Shown: piece by piece, positions 35,125 through 47,339 of the stretch | Numbering within the stretch: position 1 is the stretch's first letter | Layout: each line of letters opens with the position of its first letter | Source of the DNA: Auriscalpium vulgare | Lineage: Eukaryota > Basidiomycota > Agaricomycetes > Russulales > Auriscalpiaceae | Reading direction: 5' to 3' | Assembly: GCA_019915015.1 (NCBI GenBank) | Contig: JAHBBC010000010.1 | Coordinates: 1,550,001-1,614,000, forward strand | DNA length: 64,000 bases | Program-made: the position numbers and the translations under genes | The notes under the pieces: model-generated | Told to the model about the DNA's origin: nothing | The model's database searches: none | What the model saw: the letters and a program-made list of their open reading frames with translations, nothing else

Positions 35125-37808
35125 CTACCAATTCAGAACTTGCTGCCACGAAATCCATGCCCGGTCGCCGCACTCTGACGCGAGCTTGCCAGCAAGAGAA
35201 TCAGCGCCTACGCCACCAAGGAAGGCCCTGCTGCTGCATATGATCATGCCTTGCTTGCAACGCGAGAGCATGACGTTCGAGCGGCGAAAGTTGCTGAGGA
35301 AACCGAGCTTCTGCGATCGTACAACGGAGACGATGATGTGGTCGGCTTCGTTGCCTTCCGAAGTAGTGACAGTACATCATCAGCACAGAACACGGATAAC
35401 GCATGCGCTCGACGTACCTTGAAACGAGTCGACATTGAAACATGTGTCTTCCCATGGGATTCCCGAGATCTTCAACTCATTTTCGATGAGTGCGCGCTGC
35501 GGATCGTAAGGCGTGATGATCTTGAACGTTTTGCGCTCCTTGTGCAGATTTTGCGCGACTTTCACGACGGCTTTTGCTTCTTCGTCATTCTACGTCGATG
35601 ATGTCAGTTTGTGATACTCACAAATCTGAGCTACAGCGCTCACCACCCAGCTATGTCCGGACGATTTCTCGACACCTTTGTGAACGTCGACAAACCGACA
35701 AACCTCCCAATGCGTAAGGGCGTGGGTGGTCTTCAGCTTGCCTCCGTAGACATGATTTGAGATGAATTTGCCGACAACGTGAGGCATGCGATCTGCACAA
35801 TATCGTCAGCACGGGAGACTTGAGGAACATACGGGCCGTGCCGGAGCGCAACTCACATTGGGTATCGAGGAATATGGCGTTCGCGCGAAGGCTGGGCACC
35901 TCAAAAATGCTCCGGAGACTGGCGATGTCTTCTTGGCCAAAGGGCGGCACTATCGCGAAATTTCAGCTCAACATTTCAGAGAAAGAGTAAGGAAGTGAAC
36001 GTACGCTGCTTATCGTCACCAATGAACACCAGTTTCTCCAGGTCGCAGAAGTTATTGATGAGTGGTAAATAGTCACCAATTTCGATCTGACTAGCTTCAT
36101 CGATGATGACAGTCTTCACGGGGAGGAGGCGAGTGAATGGGCCTATGTGGTTGTTCGAAAGCATGCTGAGTGTGCAAAGCACCACTTGTGCACCCGACAG
36201 CTGAGACGCCGCTCCAACAATGTCGTCCTGAAACCTGTCCGAAACTATCACCTTCGACTCTAATTTCTCGTACAGATGCTCATGCCTGTAGCCATGCGTA
36301 AGCGGACGGGCGGAACGTAGGAAAATCAAGGCCAACCAATCGAAGTGAAAGTCTTTCGACACCAAGATCCGGAAGTTGAGAAAACCGACATCGGCCAGCT
36401 TCTCCGCGATGTTTTTGACCGCGACGTTGGAGTGAGCTAACAACCACACACTCCGTCGTGGCTCGCTGAAGGAGATAGTGCAGACAGTCGCCGCGATGAC
36501 GGTAGTCTTTCCCGTTCCAGGCGGACCATGAATCAAGGTGACCTTGTCGGAGGGCGACTTGGACAAGATGGCATGTACGGCGGCGTTCTGCGATTGGTTC
36601 AGCGGCCGATCCGGTTGGAAATTAATAGCAGGTTTTCTCGCGTTTGCGCCTCTCTTGGGACGCTTCTCCGAGTACCAAATCGCACGAAAGAAGGGCACGC
36701 GTTCTAGCGTCGTCTTCTGGTGGAACGCGATCCAGGCGATGTGTTGTCTCATTGCCTCCGCGTTGGTCAACGGATCCTTACCAATGGTCCTGATTTCCAG
36801 AGGCTGATCGAGATTGACCGGCGCAATATTGATCTTGGCTTCTCTGCCTTTCACTCGAGCGACAAGTCCCTGCTTAGCATCTTGCGATGGCGTTGTCACA
36901 TGAATCGTCTAGAGAGGAATGAAGGCGTGAACGAGCGGTGATTCTACCAACGCACCTGTCCTGTCATCGGCCGAAGACGAGATTTGTACCGATCGCATTG
37001 CACTCTGAGTTTCCCGTCCTTGTACGTGGCGTTCGGCTTGATGTCGTTCTTGGTCACCGATGGCTTCATCGCATACTTCTGATCTGCCGACCGTACGGTC
37101 TCGGAGAGCGCACGTAGGAACTGAGCGAATACACAAGCGTGGTTAGGATGCGTCGTGGTCGACAGGGCCCCGACATACCTGAGGGGAAAGCTTGGCAGTG
37201 TCTACTTTTTGCCCCCTTGACACCACCAAAGGACTTTGCTCGGCAGCCAGGTACGATAGGAGCCAGGCCCGAGTACCGACTTCTTCGGCTCTCTCGAACT
37301 TCTCGTTTCCAAACGCACCCTTGAGTCCATGCCTGTCAACCCTCTTGATTCCTATATGGCTCAATAGGAACGGGACGGCATTCAGCTTCTGTTCGGCCTC
37401 GGCGGAAAGCGAGAAAAGATCGAAAGCATTTCTGAGCGGCTGGCTGAAGTCGAGGTGTAGACCAGCGGCAAGTCGGTCGGCGCGCAATACCACCTTGATT
37501 ACTGATTTGTCGCTGAGGATGGTGCTCAAAAACGTGGGTAAGGTGCTGCATTTCTTCTTCGCGTGCGAAACGGATAGATGATGTACGACCAACGCCATGG
37601 TCGGGGTGGCGAACGCGAGGGCGACAATGCGACAATGTTGTCCGAAGGCTGGTGCCACTGCAACACATTTTCCCACTGACGACGCAAGAAGGGTCTCTAA
37701 AAGATCAGGCGTCAGGCTGGATCCATATCGTACAACGACGCGGAAGGTCTGTTCGGGCTTGATGTTCGTGATGATGGTCTGCGTGAGGAGGAAATCGCGG
37801 TCGGCCAT
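35125..37808 (-). CDS. SF1 (UPF1-like) helicase, paralogue B
   Basis: Paralogue of the neighbouring helicase, of normal GC content (35/60 at 36541-36600). Motifs: HGPPGTGKTTVIAATV, LLAHSNVAVKNIAEKL, TVIIDEASQIEIGDYL, VFIGDDKQ, FLDTQYRMPHVVGKFISNHV, KIITPYDPQRALIENEL, FNVDSFQGNEADHIIVSVV, RRSNVMLSRCKQGMIICSS, ending WISWQQVLNW at TAG 35125-35127. The N-terminal domain (CVAVAPAFGQHCRIVALAFA, VIKVVLRADRLAAGLHLDF, RNAFDLFSLSAEAEQKL) follows the strand and helix order of RNase D-like 3'-5' exonucleases, but the first Asp-x-Glu is absent. Start MADRDFLLTQTIITNIKPEQ at 37808. About eight exons, matching paralogue A. Function unknown. Confidence 0.88.
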
Positions 37809-38251
37809 GAAGGACAAGGAGGTTCGGAGGGCGAGATTGCGCCACCGAGGACGAGATACGCCCCCATATAAGCCCTAGAATTCCACGTCGTGACGACCCG
37901 GCTAAGAGAAAGCAAATATAAACGTTGCGGGCGGCCTTATCATCGACAAAGGCCAATTCGAGTGGCGTGAGCGGCGCCAGGCCGCATGCGCCGCCAAGAA
38001 AGTGCATGAAAGGACTCTAGTTGGGCAATGCGCAGCATCAGATCCGCACAGAACGTTACAAAGGAAAACAAGAAGGTTGACGGACGGTGGAAGCCTACTT
38101 ACAGGCGCGCGCGTCGGAGTCGTGTTCGTCACATAACACTGTCACATCCCGTTACAGGCGCGTCTTTGCCGTCGACCACACACTTCGTTCAGCACGTCCA
38201 CTGCCGGAGCTCATATCTTGTCTCTACTCCCATTCACCCGTTAACAACCCG
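37809..38251. promoter_or_regulatory. Helicase B/PAM18 divergent region
   Basis: About 440 bases between divergent starts. No gene supported; both promoters are expected here. Confidence 0.4.
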
Positions 38252-38617
38252 ATGGCAACTCCAATAATTGTCGGTGTCGGCGCCATCGCAGCAGCGCTTG
38301 CTGGCCGCCACCTAGTCCGTACCGGTGTCATTGGCGGCAAGAAGGCAGCAGATCAGTGGGTGAAGGGCGGCTTCAAAGCGAAGATGGACAGGAAAGAGGC
38401 GGTAGCCATCCTTGGCTTAAAGTACGTGGTCCTTTGTCGGTATTGGTGCAGTCGCTTATTACGCATCAGGGATGGCCCTCAACTGAAGCTGAAACTCAAG
38501 GACGCACACCGGCATATCATGCTTGCGAACCACCCAGACCGTGGAGGAGCCCCCTATCTGGCGAGCAAGATCAACGAGGCGAAAGACTTCCTGGAGAAGG
38601 AGTTGAAGTCACGATGA
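38252..38617 (+). CDS. PAM18: TIM23 import motor J protein Pam18/Tim14
   Basis: Inner-membrane J protein that stimulates mitochondrial HSP70 during import. Start MATPIIVGVGAIAAALAG gives the membrane segment, then GKKAADQWVKGGFKAKMDRK and EAVAILGLK. One intron (donor GTACGT, acceptor before GGATGG) joins to DGPQLKLKLKDAHRHIMLA, then NHPDRGGAPYLASKINEAKD with the HPD motif. The C-terminus FLEKELKSR ends at TGA 38615-38617. About 100 residues, the usual length. The protein partner Pam16 was not seen in the window. Confidence 0.93.
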   Translation: MATPIIVGVGAIAAALAGRHLVRTGVIGGKKAADQWVKGGFKAKMDRKEAVAILGLKYVVLCRYWCSRLLRIRDGPQLKLKLKDAHRHIMLANHPDRGGAPYLASKINEAKDFLEKELKSR

Positions 38618-38993
38618 CCAGACGCACATGTGGCTCCTCTACCTGTACGCTCCTCATCAGACGACGCGTTCTCCTGCCGCTTACCGACTTCACCCACAGA
38701 CGTATAATCACTGTATCCACTAGAATTCTCTAATCCAACCGTCACCTTTCACTGCTATATTTATGGCATCCCGAGCGAGACTGAACGTACACGTCACTTC
38801 CCCGTACGGCGCGTGGCAATGGCAATTTACGACGTGTTGTTGATCCTCCTGCGCGAGAGCAATCATCGTTCCGAGTCGGAGTGGAGCGCTTTTCTATACC
38901 CCATGCTGACTAAGCTCAATTTCGTTGCTCGTCCGAATCTGCTGCTCTCCTCACTCTCTCCCACTCCGACATCGTTTTCAGACGTCTCAAGAC
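38618..38993. other. Intergenic PAM18-EFM4
   Basis: About 375 bases with no gene recognised; carries the EFM4 5' flank. Confidence 0.4.
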
Positions 38994-39908
38994 ATGAGTG
39001 AGTCCGAATTGGAACCATCGCGGCTCGGTACGAAAGCTCAGTGAGTGGCCTTCGACAGATCCAGTGCTCGTCTTATAATAGCCAACAGCTGGGACTCCGT
39101 GTACGAGCAAGAGGTAGCCAACTTCGAAGACACAGGAGATGAGGGCGAGATATGGTGAGTTTACCTCAAATAGCAGCTAGTAGCCCAATTGAACCGATCT
39201 GCTGGAGATCTGCAGGTTCGGCGAGGACAGCGTAGAAAAGATGGTCGACTGGGCGCTCGAGAACATTCCGCCTGCCTCGGACCTCAGCATTCTGGAAGTC
39301 GGCAGTGGCAACGGCACACTTCTCTTCGCGCTCGCCGAAGCCGGATACAACGTTTCATACCTTGCGGGTATCGATTATAGTGCCGACGCGGTGAAGCTCG
39401 CGCAGATGATCGCCGGCACTCGCGGCGGGGAGAAGATCACATTCTCGCAGTGCGATTTTCTGGCAGACGTGCCGGCACCACCACTGGCGAAGACAGAAAC
39501 TGCGGGGAGCTGGGATCTGCTGTTGGATAAGGGGACATACGACGCGATCGCCCTAGGGGAGAAGGATGCAGAGGGCAGGTCTCCGGCGGCCCCGTATCCT
39601 GAGCGTGCAGCGAGGCTGCTAAAGGATGGAGGATTCTTCTTGATCACTTGTGCGTGCCCGTCGTCATGATCATGCCTCTCGTACTCATCTTGACCTGCCA
39701 TCCAGCATGTAACTTCACCGAAGAGGAGCTGAAAGCCGCGTTCGCCACGCCAATGACGGGTTTGAAGTACCAGTGAGTGGCGATCGTGGTTGCTTCGACT
39801 CTCTGCTAAGTTATGTACAGCTCGCGAGTCAAGCACCCATCGATTTCTTTTGGCGGCAAGAGCGGGAGTGTCTACGCGACTGTCGCTTTCCAGAAAATGT
39901 CTGTATGA
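38994..39908 (+). CDS. eEF1A lysine methyltransferase, Efm4/METTL10 family
   Basis: Class I methyltransferase of the Efm4/See1 (EEF1AKMT2) group, which methylates a lysine of elongation factor 1A. Start MSESELEPSRLGTKA, then HWDSVYEQEVANFEDTGDEG and WFGEDSVEKMVDWALEN. SAM-binding motif I is ILEVGSGNGTLLFALAEAGY; GIDYSADAVKLAQ and FSQCDFLAD follow. The family-specific LLLDKGTYDAIAL is present, then AARLLKDGGFFLITSCNFTE and a C-terminus YATVAFQKMSV. About five exons. The stop at 39906-39908 lies only 18 bases from the stop of the convergent SGD1-like gene. Confidence 0.9.
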
Positions 39909-39926
39909 TCGCGGTTGGAGTTGGTC

Positions 39927-42900
39927 CTACAATGTCGATACGATGTCGACGCCTGTCCGTAATGTCTCGACGGCGACACCACTTGCCCACGCCATGAATG
40001 CATTCTCCGGATCCTCTGCATCTGTCGATTTGAACGCGCGCGACAGGAAGTACGCCAGCCCCGCGGCTAGTGTCTCTATGCGCGTAGCCTTCATGAAAAT
40101 TTCCTCCACCGCACTCTTCTTCCTCGTCAGAGGCAAATCTTTCGTATCGGAGGTGAGAACTGGCGCCGATGATTGGCTGTTGAGAAAGAGATGTCGATGG
40201 AACTCGGTCATAAACTTCTGTGTCTGGGGTTTGAGACTTGTGAAGTCGACGGGCTGATACGCGATAGTGAGCCGGACGCCATGAGTAGGCATATATAAAA
40301 AAGCAAACGCACCTTGTAGATCGCAAGAGTCACGCAATCCTTCGCTACCCACCATGCGTACGCCTTCGCCACGTTGCGCATTCGAGTCGGAGAGACAGTT
40401 TTGACGTTGAAACCGCCATCATCATCCTTGAGTGACTTGATGATCTCCGCGCCTCCAACATTTGTTTCCCCGAGATCGCGCAGGAAGTCCCACAGACAAA
40501 ATTGGAGCGTGACCTTGTACGAGTGCGACGTTTGGCAAAGGCGCTGGCATACGAAAGCGTAGTATGGGTTGTAGGTTTTCTCCTAGAGACAAGTAAAGCG
40601 TCAGTAGGTAGATCGTCGATGCGGGAAGACAATTCTCACGTTGCCGCAGCAGTGCAGGATGACACGCACAACTTCTCTTTGCTGAATCTCCGTGAGACTC
40701 AACTGCGCCAGGCGTTCACAAGCATCGACGAAATCCTGCACAAGGGTGAGCATGCCAGTCGTACATTATTTCGGATCGCGCACATCACTGCTCATGAGAA
40801 CGACGAAGATGTTGCGCCTGACGTCGGTGTTCATTCCCTGCTTCTTCGCAACCTTGAGCAGTGCGTTCTCGACAGCATGGTCTGCCGAGGGCGCAGCTTG
40901 CCGATTCGCGGTAGCCTGGCGATCGACAAGAGGGTCTCCGCCCCAAGCTGCGCCGACAAGCCACCACTTCCCTTTGCTTTCGGCAGAGTGAAGGTCGGCC
41001 AGGCTCACGCGCAAGGGCTCGTTGGACACGACTGCCATGGACAGGATGAGACACCGCACAGCGAAGATCTCAGGGGTGAGCTTACCATGACGTTTCTTGG
41101 CGAGTCCAGATAAGAACTTCTTCATGCGCTCAACAGCATCCCCGCCTGCATGCTGAGTAGCCGACCGCTTGACTTTGTTGTTCTTGAGGTTGATCAATGT
41201 CTCGATCATGAACTGCGTCCGCGAGCTGCACACGGTGAGATTAAGGATGAATTTCGCATGGTGAACAACCTTACCTCGACGCTTCTTGGCTACCAGAAGT
41301 TTTGTTTTGGACAATCTGAACGACATCCTTTAATGCTGAAGGATCATCTTGACGAAGTTGTTGTCCAGAATCTGTGATCAATCAGCAAGTGCAACATCGT
41401 ATACTCGTGGTCACTTACTTCGCAAGAGCTTCAGAAGCAACTCGACAGTGAACTCTGTCAGCTCTTTGTCCAGAAGGCCACGAATGACATCGTAGATGAG
41501 GATGCATGAGATAACCTGAAAATTGTAGAGCTCGGAGAGGAGAACAATCAAGTTCGAGCACTCTTTTCCTCGGGTCTCGTCTTCCCGCGGTGTGACACCC
41601 TCTTCATTGCCCAGAGAGCTGTAGTGTCGCTCATAGGACGATACAACGTTCTGCACGAAGTACGCAGCTTGGAGGATGTCATCAAAAGGTGAAGCGAAAG
41701 GAAGGAAGACAGCACAGCGTACCAAATTCGATGCCTATGATTTTATGTAGGCTGGAAATGAACGCGGCATGAAGGACGACATATGAGTCGAGCAGGATAG
41801 AGTGTGCGGATATGCCATCGATGATGAGGGAGGCAATCAAGGAAGTGACATCTGGAAGGTGATAAGCGACGTGCGTGAACGACGGTCTGTAGGCGCATAC
41901 TGACCATGGCGTCGGTTCTGTCTGTACAGCTCCTCGACGTCGGAGAGGATGCCAACAATGTTCTGTTCACTCAACCTGTAGAAGCACTCAATGGAGTGAC
42001 CTCTGATGATGTGAGGTGACGCACCGATTGAGAAGACCCTTCAGCTGCCTCGATAGCTTGGCCAGCTTTTCAGAGTCTTCTTCGCTAGGACCCTTGTCCC
42101 TGAGATGCGGAGGAACATATCGCACGGCTGGAAGTATAACTGAATCTTCCATGAGTAATAATGATAAGGCGAGGCGTACCAGGCGCTGCAAGGGCAGCAG
42201 GTCCCGCATCCGCTGCAGAACTCTTGTCTGGCTCTGCCATTTCCGAGTTGTCTCCTCCGGGACCTCCCATACCACTCCATTCCTCCTCTAATCCAACATC
42301 CTGACCGGTTTCATCAGTCAGGCCGCCGGTGTCACTATCGTCTGCCGCCTCAAACTCAGACGGCTGAGCATCAAATTGAGGGGCCTATGCCAGACGTGAG
42401 TCGACCACTCAAACAGGCACGAGTGTACTCACCTTAGATGGCCGTCCTATCGAATCTAGATCCTGTAGCAAATCTTGAAAGGGCATCAGTTGCGCGTCTG
42501 CATGAAGATGGATGCCGGCGCACCTCCGAGTCCGTCCTCGTCAAATTCTTTGCTCGAGAGACCACCTTTCTTATACTGTGAACCAGATCCAAGGAGTCCT
42601 TCAAGATGGGCAATGTATTTGTCCTCGACTTCCTCTTGCTGAGTACGAGGTATTGTCGGTGCCGCGTACCGACTGGAGAGCTGTTCTAAGGCGCTCTTGG
42701 ACTTCCTTGGACGCGCAGTCTTGCCGTTCTCTGTGTTCTCTCCCCGTGATATTGAGACAGCCTTTGCGGAGGATTGCAGCATGTCTGGCTTCCGAGACAA
42801 GGTCGCAGATTGAGGACGCTCCGGAGGGTCTAACTTCGTCCTCTTGCGACTCGGAGACTCCGGGTCGTCGAAGTCAGCCTGGCGCTTTGAAGGCCGAGAG

Positions 42901-43128
42901 GTTGAGGAGAAGAAGGATGCTTTCCTATGTTTCTTGTCGACACGTTCCTGCTTTCTGGCCTCCTTCCGCGAGACCTTCGGCCGGCCTGGTTTTCCTCGGG
43001 ACCGCGTCGACTCATCTGGCTTTCTAGCATGAGCATGGAGATAGGGAGTAACCGCGTGCGGTACCTTTCTCGCTGTCTATGCGCTCGATGATACTTTGAG
43101 GAAGGCGGATTCCAGTCCGAGAGCCCAT
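39927..43128 (-). CDS. Nucleolar MIF4G-domain protein, Sgd1/NOM1 family
   Basis: Homologue of yeast Sgd1 and human NOM1, nucleolar proteins needed for 18S rRNA maturation. N-terminal basic part (MGSRTGIRLPQSIIERIDSE at 43128; KPDESTRSRGKPGRPKVSRK), then SALEQLSSRYAAPTIPRTQQ, an acidic stretch and the signature YVPPHLRDK. The MIF4G domain follows in many small exons (for example SRQLKGLLNR, FMIETLINLKNNKVKRS), then KKQGMNTDVRRNIFVVLMSS. The MA3 part has DACERLAQLSLTEIQQREV, VILHCCGNEKTYNPYYAFVC and FCLWDFLRDLGE; the tail ends at TAG 39927-39929. The joint between the first two exons did not give one clean frame in my reading, so the N-terminus is uncertain. Confidence 0.88.
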
Positions 43129-43442
43129 GGGGAGGATTTTCGCGGATCTCGGGCGCAAGGATGAGTGGCCCAAATAGGCAGTATTTGGTGTTGTTGTGCA
43201 AAGGCTTCCAGAAATAACAGGGCACAACAACGCCGAGTCCCCTTTATGAGTCCGTACTTATCTTGCTGGTCTCACTCATTTTATTCAATCTAGTCCATAG
43301 TGGAATGAAATTCATATGTAATTCATGGGCGTAGACAAGTTGTTTCTGCACGTGTAATACACTACGATGCAACCTCCGGGTTTGAAACTCTGAAAGTAGG
43401 ATCTAAATTAGTCACGTCGATCAAACATACTGTGGAGGTTTC
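43129..43442. other. Intergenic SGD1-like to secreted protein 1
   Basis: About 310 AT-richer bases; nothing recognised. Boundary between the housekeeping block and the secreted-protein array. Confidence 0.4.
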
Positions 43443-44218
43443 CTACGTAATGGACCAGATAAAGCATTCAGAAAGTGGAAGACAACCAGCTTGAGATCCT
43501 CCGGGAGGAACTGAATCGAAACAGCTCGAAGCCGCTTCAAAACTCCAATCCACCTGGAAGAGCATGAGTACGAGAGGACAATGGACGTACAGTCAATGAT
43601 ACATACAAATGCTCCGTAGTCGAATTCGTATGGGGTGTTCGAGTCGTCGTTGAAGACAGAATATAAGCATGTAGCGACACCCACCTCTACCGAGGAGAAT
43701 GGCGGGATCACGAAGGATCCACCTGAGAGACACAACCTTAGTATGCACGGTAATTGGCTTCGTTCGATGTTGGAAGGGCTCACTTGTTCCACTCATAAAC
43801 GTGTTGATACTGTCGCAATCCGTCATATTGGGTGGCGTTGTGCCAAATTGGTCACAGGACAGATGAGCGCCTACAGGAAATTAAAGCAATTCGTCGGAGA
43901 GACACTGACAGATCAAGGGAACCGTACAAGTACCACAGCCAGCTCCGGATTGACGTTTCTCCACTGACACGTCGGGAATCTCGATTCGAGCTTGGGGGCA
44001 AGACCTCGTCACTACCTGCAGTTCCCTATCGACGTGCACCACGGTAGATCGCGTTACCACCTCGCCTCCGGGGCAGGGCTCACGCATGGCGCGAAGAGCT
44101 AGCAATCGTCAGCCGCAATCGGGAGGCCGCAGCAAGTGCATCAGCTACCAACAGCACCGTTGACGAGGGCCAAAGCAATGACAGGAGAGGCAAGAGAAAG
44201 GACACGAGCGAGCTTCAT
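43443..44218 (-). CDS. Secreted cysteine-containing protein, array copy 1
   Basis: No known domain recognised. Start MKLARVLSLASPVIALALV is a good signal peptide. After an intron come REPCPGGEVVTRSTVVHVD, the conserved GGEV and CP(Q) positions, then SVEKRQSGAGCGTC with a Lys-Arg probably cut by Kex2. The mature part has CDSINTFMSGT, GVATCLYSVFNDDSNTPYEF and a last exon VDWSFEAASSCFDSVPPGG ending in CLPLSECFIWSIT and TAG (43443-43445). The C-terminus is of the copy 1-3 type. Exon layout matches the other six array members. Confidence 0.8.
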
Positions 44219-44693
44219 TTCGTTGGGGAAAATGTACCTGCTCATGTCTTAAGTACTCGCAACACGGTGTCCTCGGCTCACTCGTGTAGTCGCTGACCAC
44301 AGGATCTGTCAATATTGTGAAGGCTCGGCTTTTGTGCGAATCAGAACGGCATACCGAACTCTGTTATTCCGAAGATTGCGTGGGCCGATGCACGTCCGCA
44401 GAGAACGGTATGCTGACCAGTTCGCCCTATTTTTGTTTATAGTCTTGAATGCAGGCCGATGCGGAGACTGGACCAACTCTCGGCGTCGGAAGACCATTAG
44501 CATCAGTAAAGTGGCGCGCAAAGAATATGGCATTGTTTTGCAAGAGGTTCCAAGAAGCACGACTCTAGTCGACACCATGCAGAATACACGTCACTGTCAA
44601 GCCCCTTCGAAGGTCTTCTTGGTACATGGGTACTGTGTAGCTCAAGAAGACGCCGGACCAAAGACCCTGAAGGTGATTGTTGTCAGCCAGTAT
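44219..44693. other. Intergenic in secreted-protein array
   Basis: Upstream of copy 1 and downstream of copy 2; no gene seen. Confidence 0.4.
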
Positions 44694-45482
44694 TCAACTG
44701 ATGGCAGTGTCGACATACTCAATCGACCAGGAGAAACAAGTGAACATAGGCAAGCAAGTTGCAGCCGTGCCTGCAGGCGGACTAGTGCCAGTGCAGGATT
44801 CGATGGCTTCGAGGCCCCAATTTCCCTAAGATGCGTCATGCACTGATTCCATGCAACCACGACAAAAGAAACATACGAAATTTTGATACGGGAAGTCATA
44901 AGATGTCGTAAGTTCGTTGGCGAGAGAAAAAGTACACGTGCCGTAACGTGCTTGGAGCACAGAATTCGGTGGGAGCGTGACCTGTCCCGCTGAACGAGAT
45001 GATCAGGGATGTCAGCCGCAGCTGATGGTACTTGACACGCACGGATTGCGACGATTGCATCACGATTCGCTTGACAGTCAGAGAAGGTCGGCTCTTGATT
45101 GAAGTTCTGGCACGACATATGGGCACCTATGGGGCCATGGTAAATACGGCAAGTGAAAGGTACATAGAGGAAACTCACAAAAGCCACACCCCGATCCCGC
45201 CTGGCGCTTTTCCAGCGACGACGGGGCAGTCACATTGACCAAGCCGGGACAAGTCATTGAGACGAGCTGTATTTCTTTGCCGTCGCTGCTCGTGAACGTG
45301 GACTGGCTGAGCACTTCGCCACCCAGACAAGCCTCTCTTAATCTTTGCGCAGCTGCGGAACGGGTGGGTCGTCAGCTCAACCAAGTACGGGATAGCATGT
45401 TGATACCCTGCTCACCAGCTTCGCTGCCAACAAGCATCAAGCCGACAGCGGCAATCGCAACAGGAAGATACGCAAACCTCAT
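44694..45482 (-). CDS. Secreted cysteine-containing protein, array copy 2
   Basis: Start MRFAYLPVAIAAVGLMLVG (signal peptide) at 45482. After a splice: RLREACLGGEVLSQSTFTSS, DGKEIQLVSMTCPGLVNVTA, then SSLEKRQAGSGCGFC with the conserved Lys-Arg-Gln. Later exons include PTFSDCQANRDAI, the region with FGTCTFSLANELTTYDFP-like spacing, and a last exon NWGLEAIESCTGTSPPAGTA, then TCLPMFTCFSWSIEYVDTAI and TGA (44694-44696). Function unknown; extracellular by signal peptide. Confidence 0.8.
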
Positions 45483-46419
45483 ACTACCGCGGTCGGTGAG
45501 GAGAGAAGAAGAACCTGCCGTCTGAATCGTCGGGTTGCTCGTTTAAATGCACTGAAGAGTACGGGAGCGGCTGCGGAGTCGGTATACTTAATGCCATACT
45601 GCCCATCGACGTCCGGACGACGATGCCTCCGATGATGCTTGGCAACATTGCCGTTCCCAGATAACGCACTGCTTATAAAATGTCATGCTGTGGATTTTGC
45701 ACGGCGATGAGATGCGTGTCGGCCGTGAAGATGATGGTCATTTGTGCCTTAGTGTCTAGTCGCGGTTGCAGTGACTAGAGCTCCACATGGCGAGGAACGT
45801 TCGGCAGGCACTGGAAAGCGCCTTGGCTATCTCGATCATTGACCTGCGAAGGCGTAAGGACGACAAGGAACGACATGACGAGGGTAAAGATCTGTAAAGA
45901 TCGGTCGATCGGCTCCTCGTTCCGTGATGCAAGAGACCACGGCACAATTCCCATGCGAATCGGACAGCACGCAAGGGGAGAAGAGGGGCCATTATGGTTC
46001 CTTGCCAAGTCAAGATGAGTGGAGATACAGCTGGGCTAGTCGCAGTGAGGGCGCACCAGATATGACCATCGTCGGTCGTCACTCCACCACATCCGCATGC
46101 TCATGCCCATGCTCGCGGTATAGCCGAAACCAGCAGTTTTACGCATGCGGGTTGATTCAGTCTTACGATAGAATGTGCACCTAGGCTATGCACGAGATAG
46201 TTAGTGTGAAGTTGGGCTGGACAAAGGCGCGGCCGAAGCGCCGCGTGGAGGCCGGGCCGCTCGGCTTTTGCCGGGTACTCACTGGCATACTCAGTGGCAG
46301 TACACCAAAATTGTATTTTCGTTCGCTCTACGCTCGTACGGTATCACAGGCATGGAAGTCTCACGAGAATCAAGAACTCAGCGTTCCAAAAACGCTGGGG
46401 GTATCTGTCAGTGGGCAGT
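45483..46419. other. Intergenic in secreted-protein array
   Basis: About 940 bases between copies 2 and 3. Only short, unrecognised frames. A TTTAAA-like element lies 60-70 bases before copy 2 on the minus strand (about 45542). Confidence 0.4.
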
Positions 46420-47205
46420 TCATTTGAGGAAGGTGACAGCGCACTCAATCGTCCAGGCAGAACAAGTGACTAGAGGAAGACAAGTCGCAAATGTTCCCAT
46501 AGGTGGATTAGAAATGTAGCAGTTGGAGATGGCGTCACCGCCAAAAGTTCCCTGTGATGGGATGTGAGCAATGGCAAGGTAAACTCTGAACATTCACGAA
46601 ACGCACGAAATTCTGGTAAGAAAAGTCATAGGGCTCGTCCAATTCATTGTACAGGGCGTAAGTGCACGTCCCAAAAATTGATTCGATCACCGCAGAGGGC
46701 GGCATCTCGAACTGCCCAACTATGATAGAATGGTCAGGTGATCTCTGTCGACGTCCATAAAACAAGATGCGCACGTATTCCGACAAGAGTTCCGTGGACC
46801 ACCACACAGTCCGAGAGGGTTGGTGCCGGGCCGTAATTTGCGCACTGCATGTGGGCACCTGCATTGTGTAAGGCATGGCCCAGCGGAATAAAGTATCCGG
46901 AACTCACAAAAGGCGCACTGTCCGGTTTGACGTTTTTCTAGCGCCGATGGAGTAGTTGCATTCAAGATACGCAGACCGGGACAGGCCTTCGTAACAACCT
47001 TGACCTCCTTCCCGTCGTGACTCGTGAGCACAGACTGTTTGATAACTTCGCCACCAAGGCAAGCCTGTCGCAGCCTTTGCGCAGCTTCCAGGCAGAATTA
47101 TGTCAGATCATGAACTCAATAACAGCAGGTCCGAACACGAAGCTCACCAGCTTCAACGCCAACAAGCATCAAACCGGCCAGTAGAGAAACGGGTGCGATT
47201 TTCAT
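46420..47205 (-). CDS. Secreted cysteine-containing protein, array copy 3
   Basis: Start MKIAPVSLLAGLMLVGVEA (signal peptide) at 47205. Next exon: AQRLRQACLGGEVIKQSVLT, DGKEVKVVTKACPGLRILNA, SALEKRQTGQCAFC, again with Lys-Arg-Gln. Then CANYGPAPTLSDCVVVHGTL, FEMPPSAVIESIFGTCTYAL, NELDEPYDFSYQNFV and a final exon FGGDAISNCYISNPPMG, TCLPLVTCSAWTIECAVTFL, TGA. The GGEV exon and the C-terminal type place it closest to copy 2. Function unknown. Confidence 0.8.
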
Positions 47206-47339
47206 GATCTTTTGACGCGCAGACGGTAGTATGGCGAGAGCTGGCTATTTGAAAGGCTGATAATCACCGCTCTTAAGCATACTGAAGAGGCACACAAGTC
47301 CGCAGACGTTCCCTCCGGAAATGATGTGACAACATGAAA

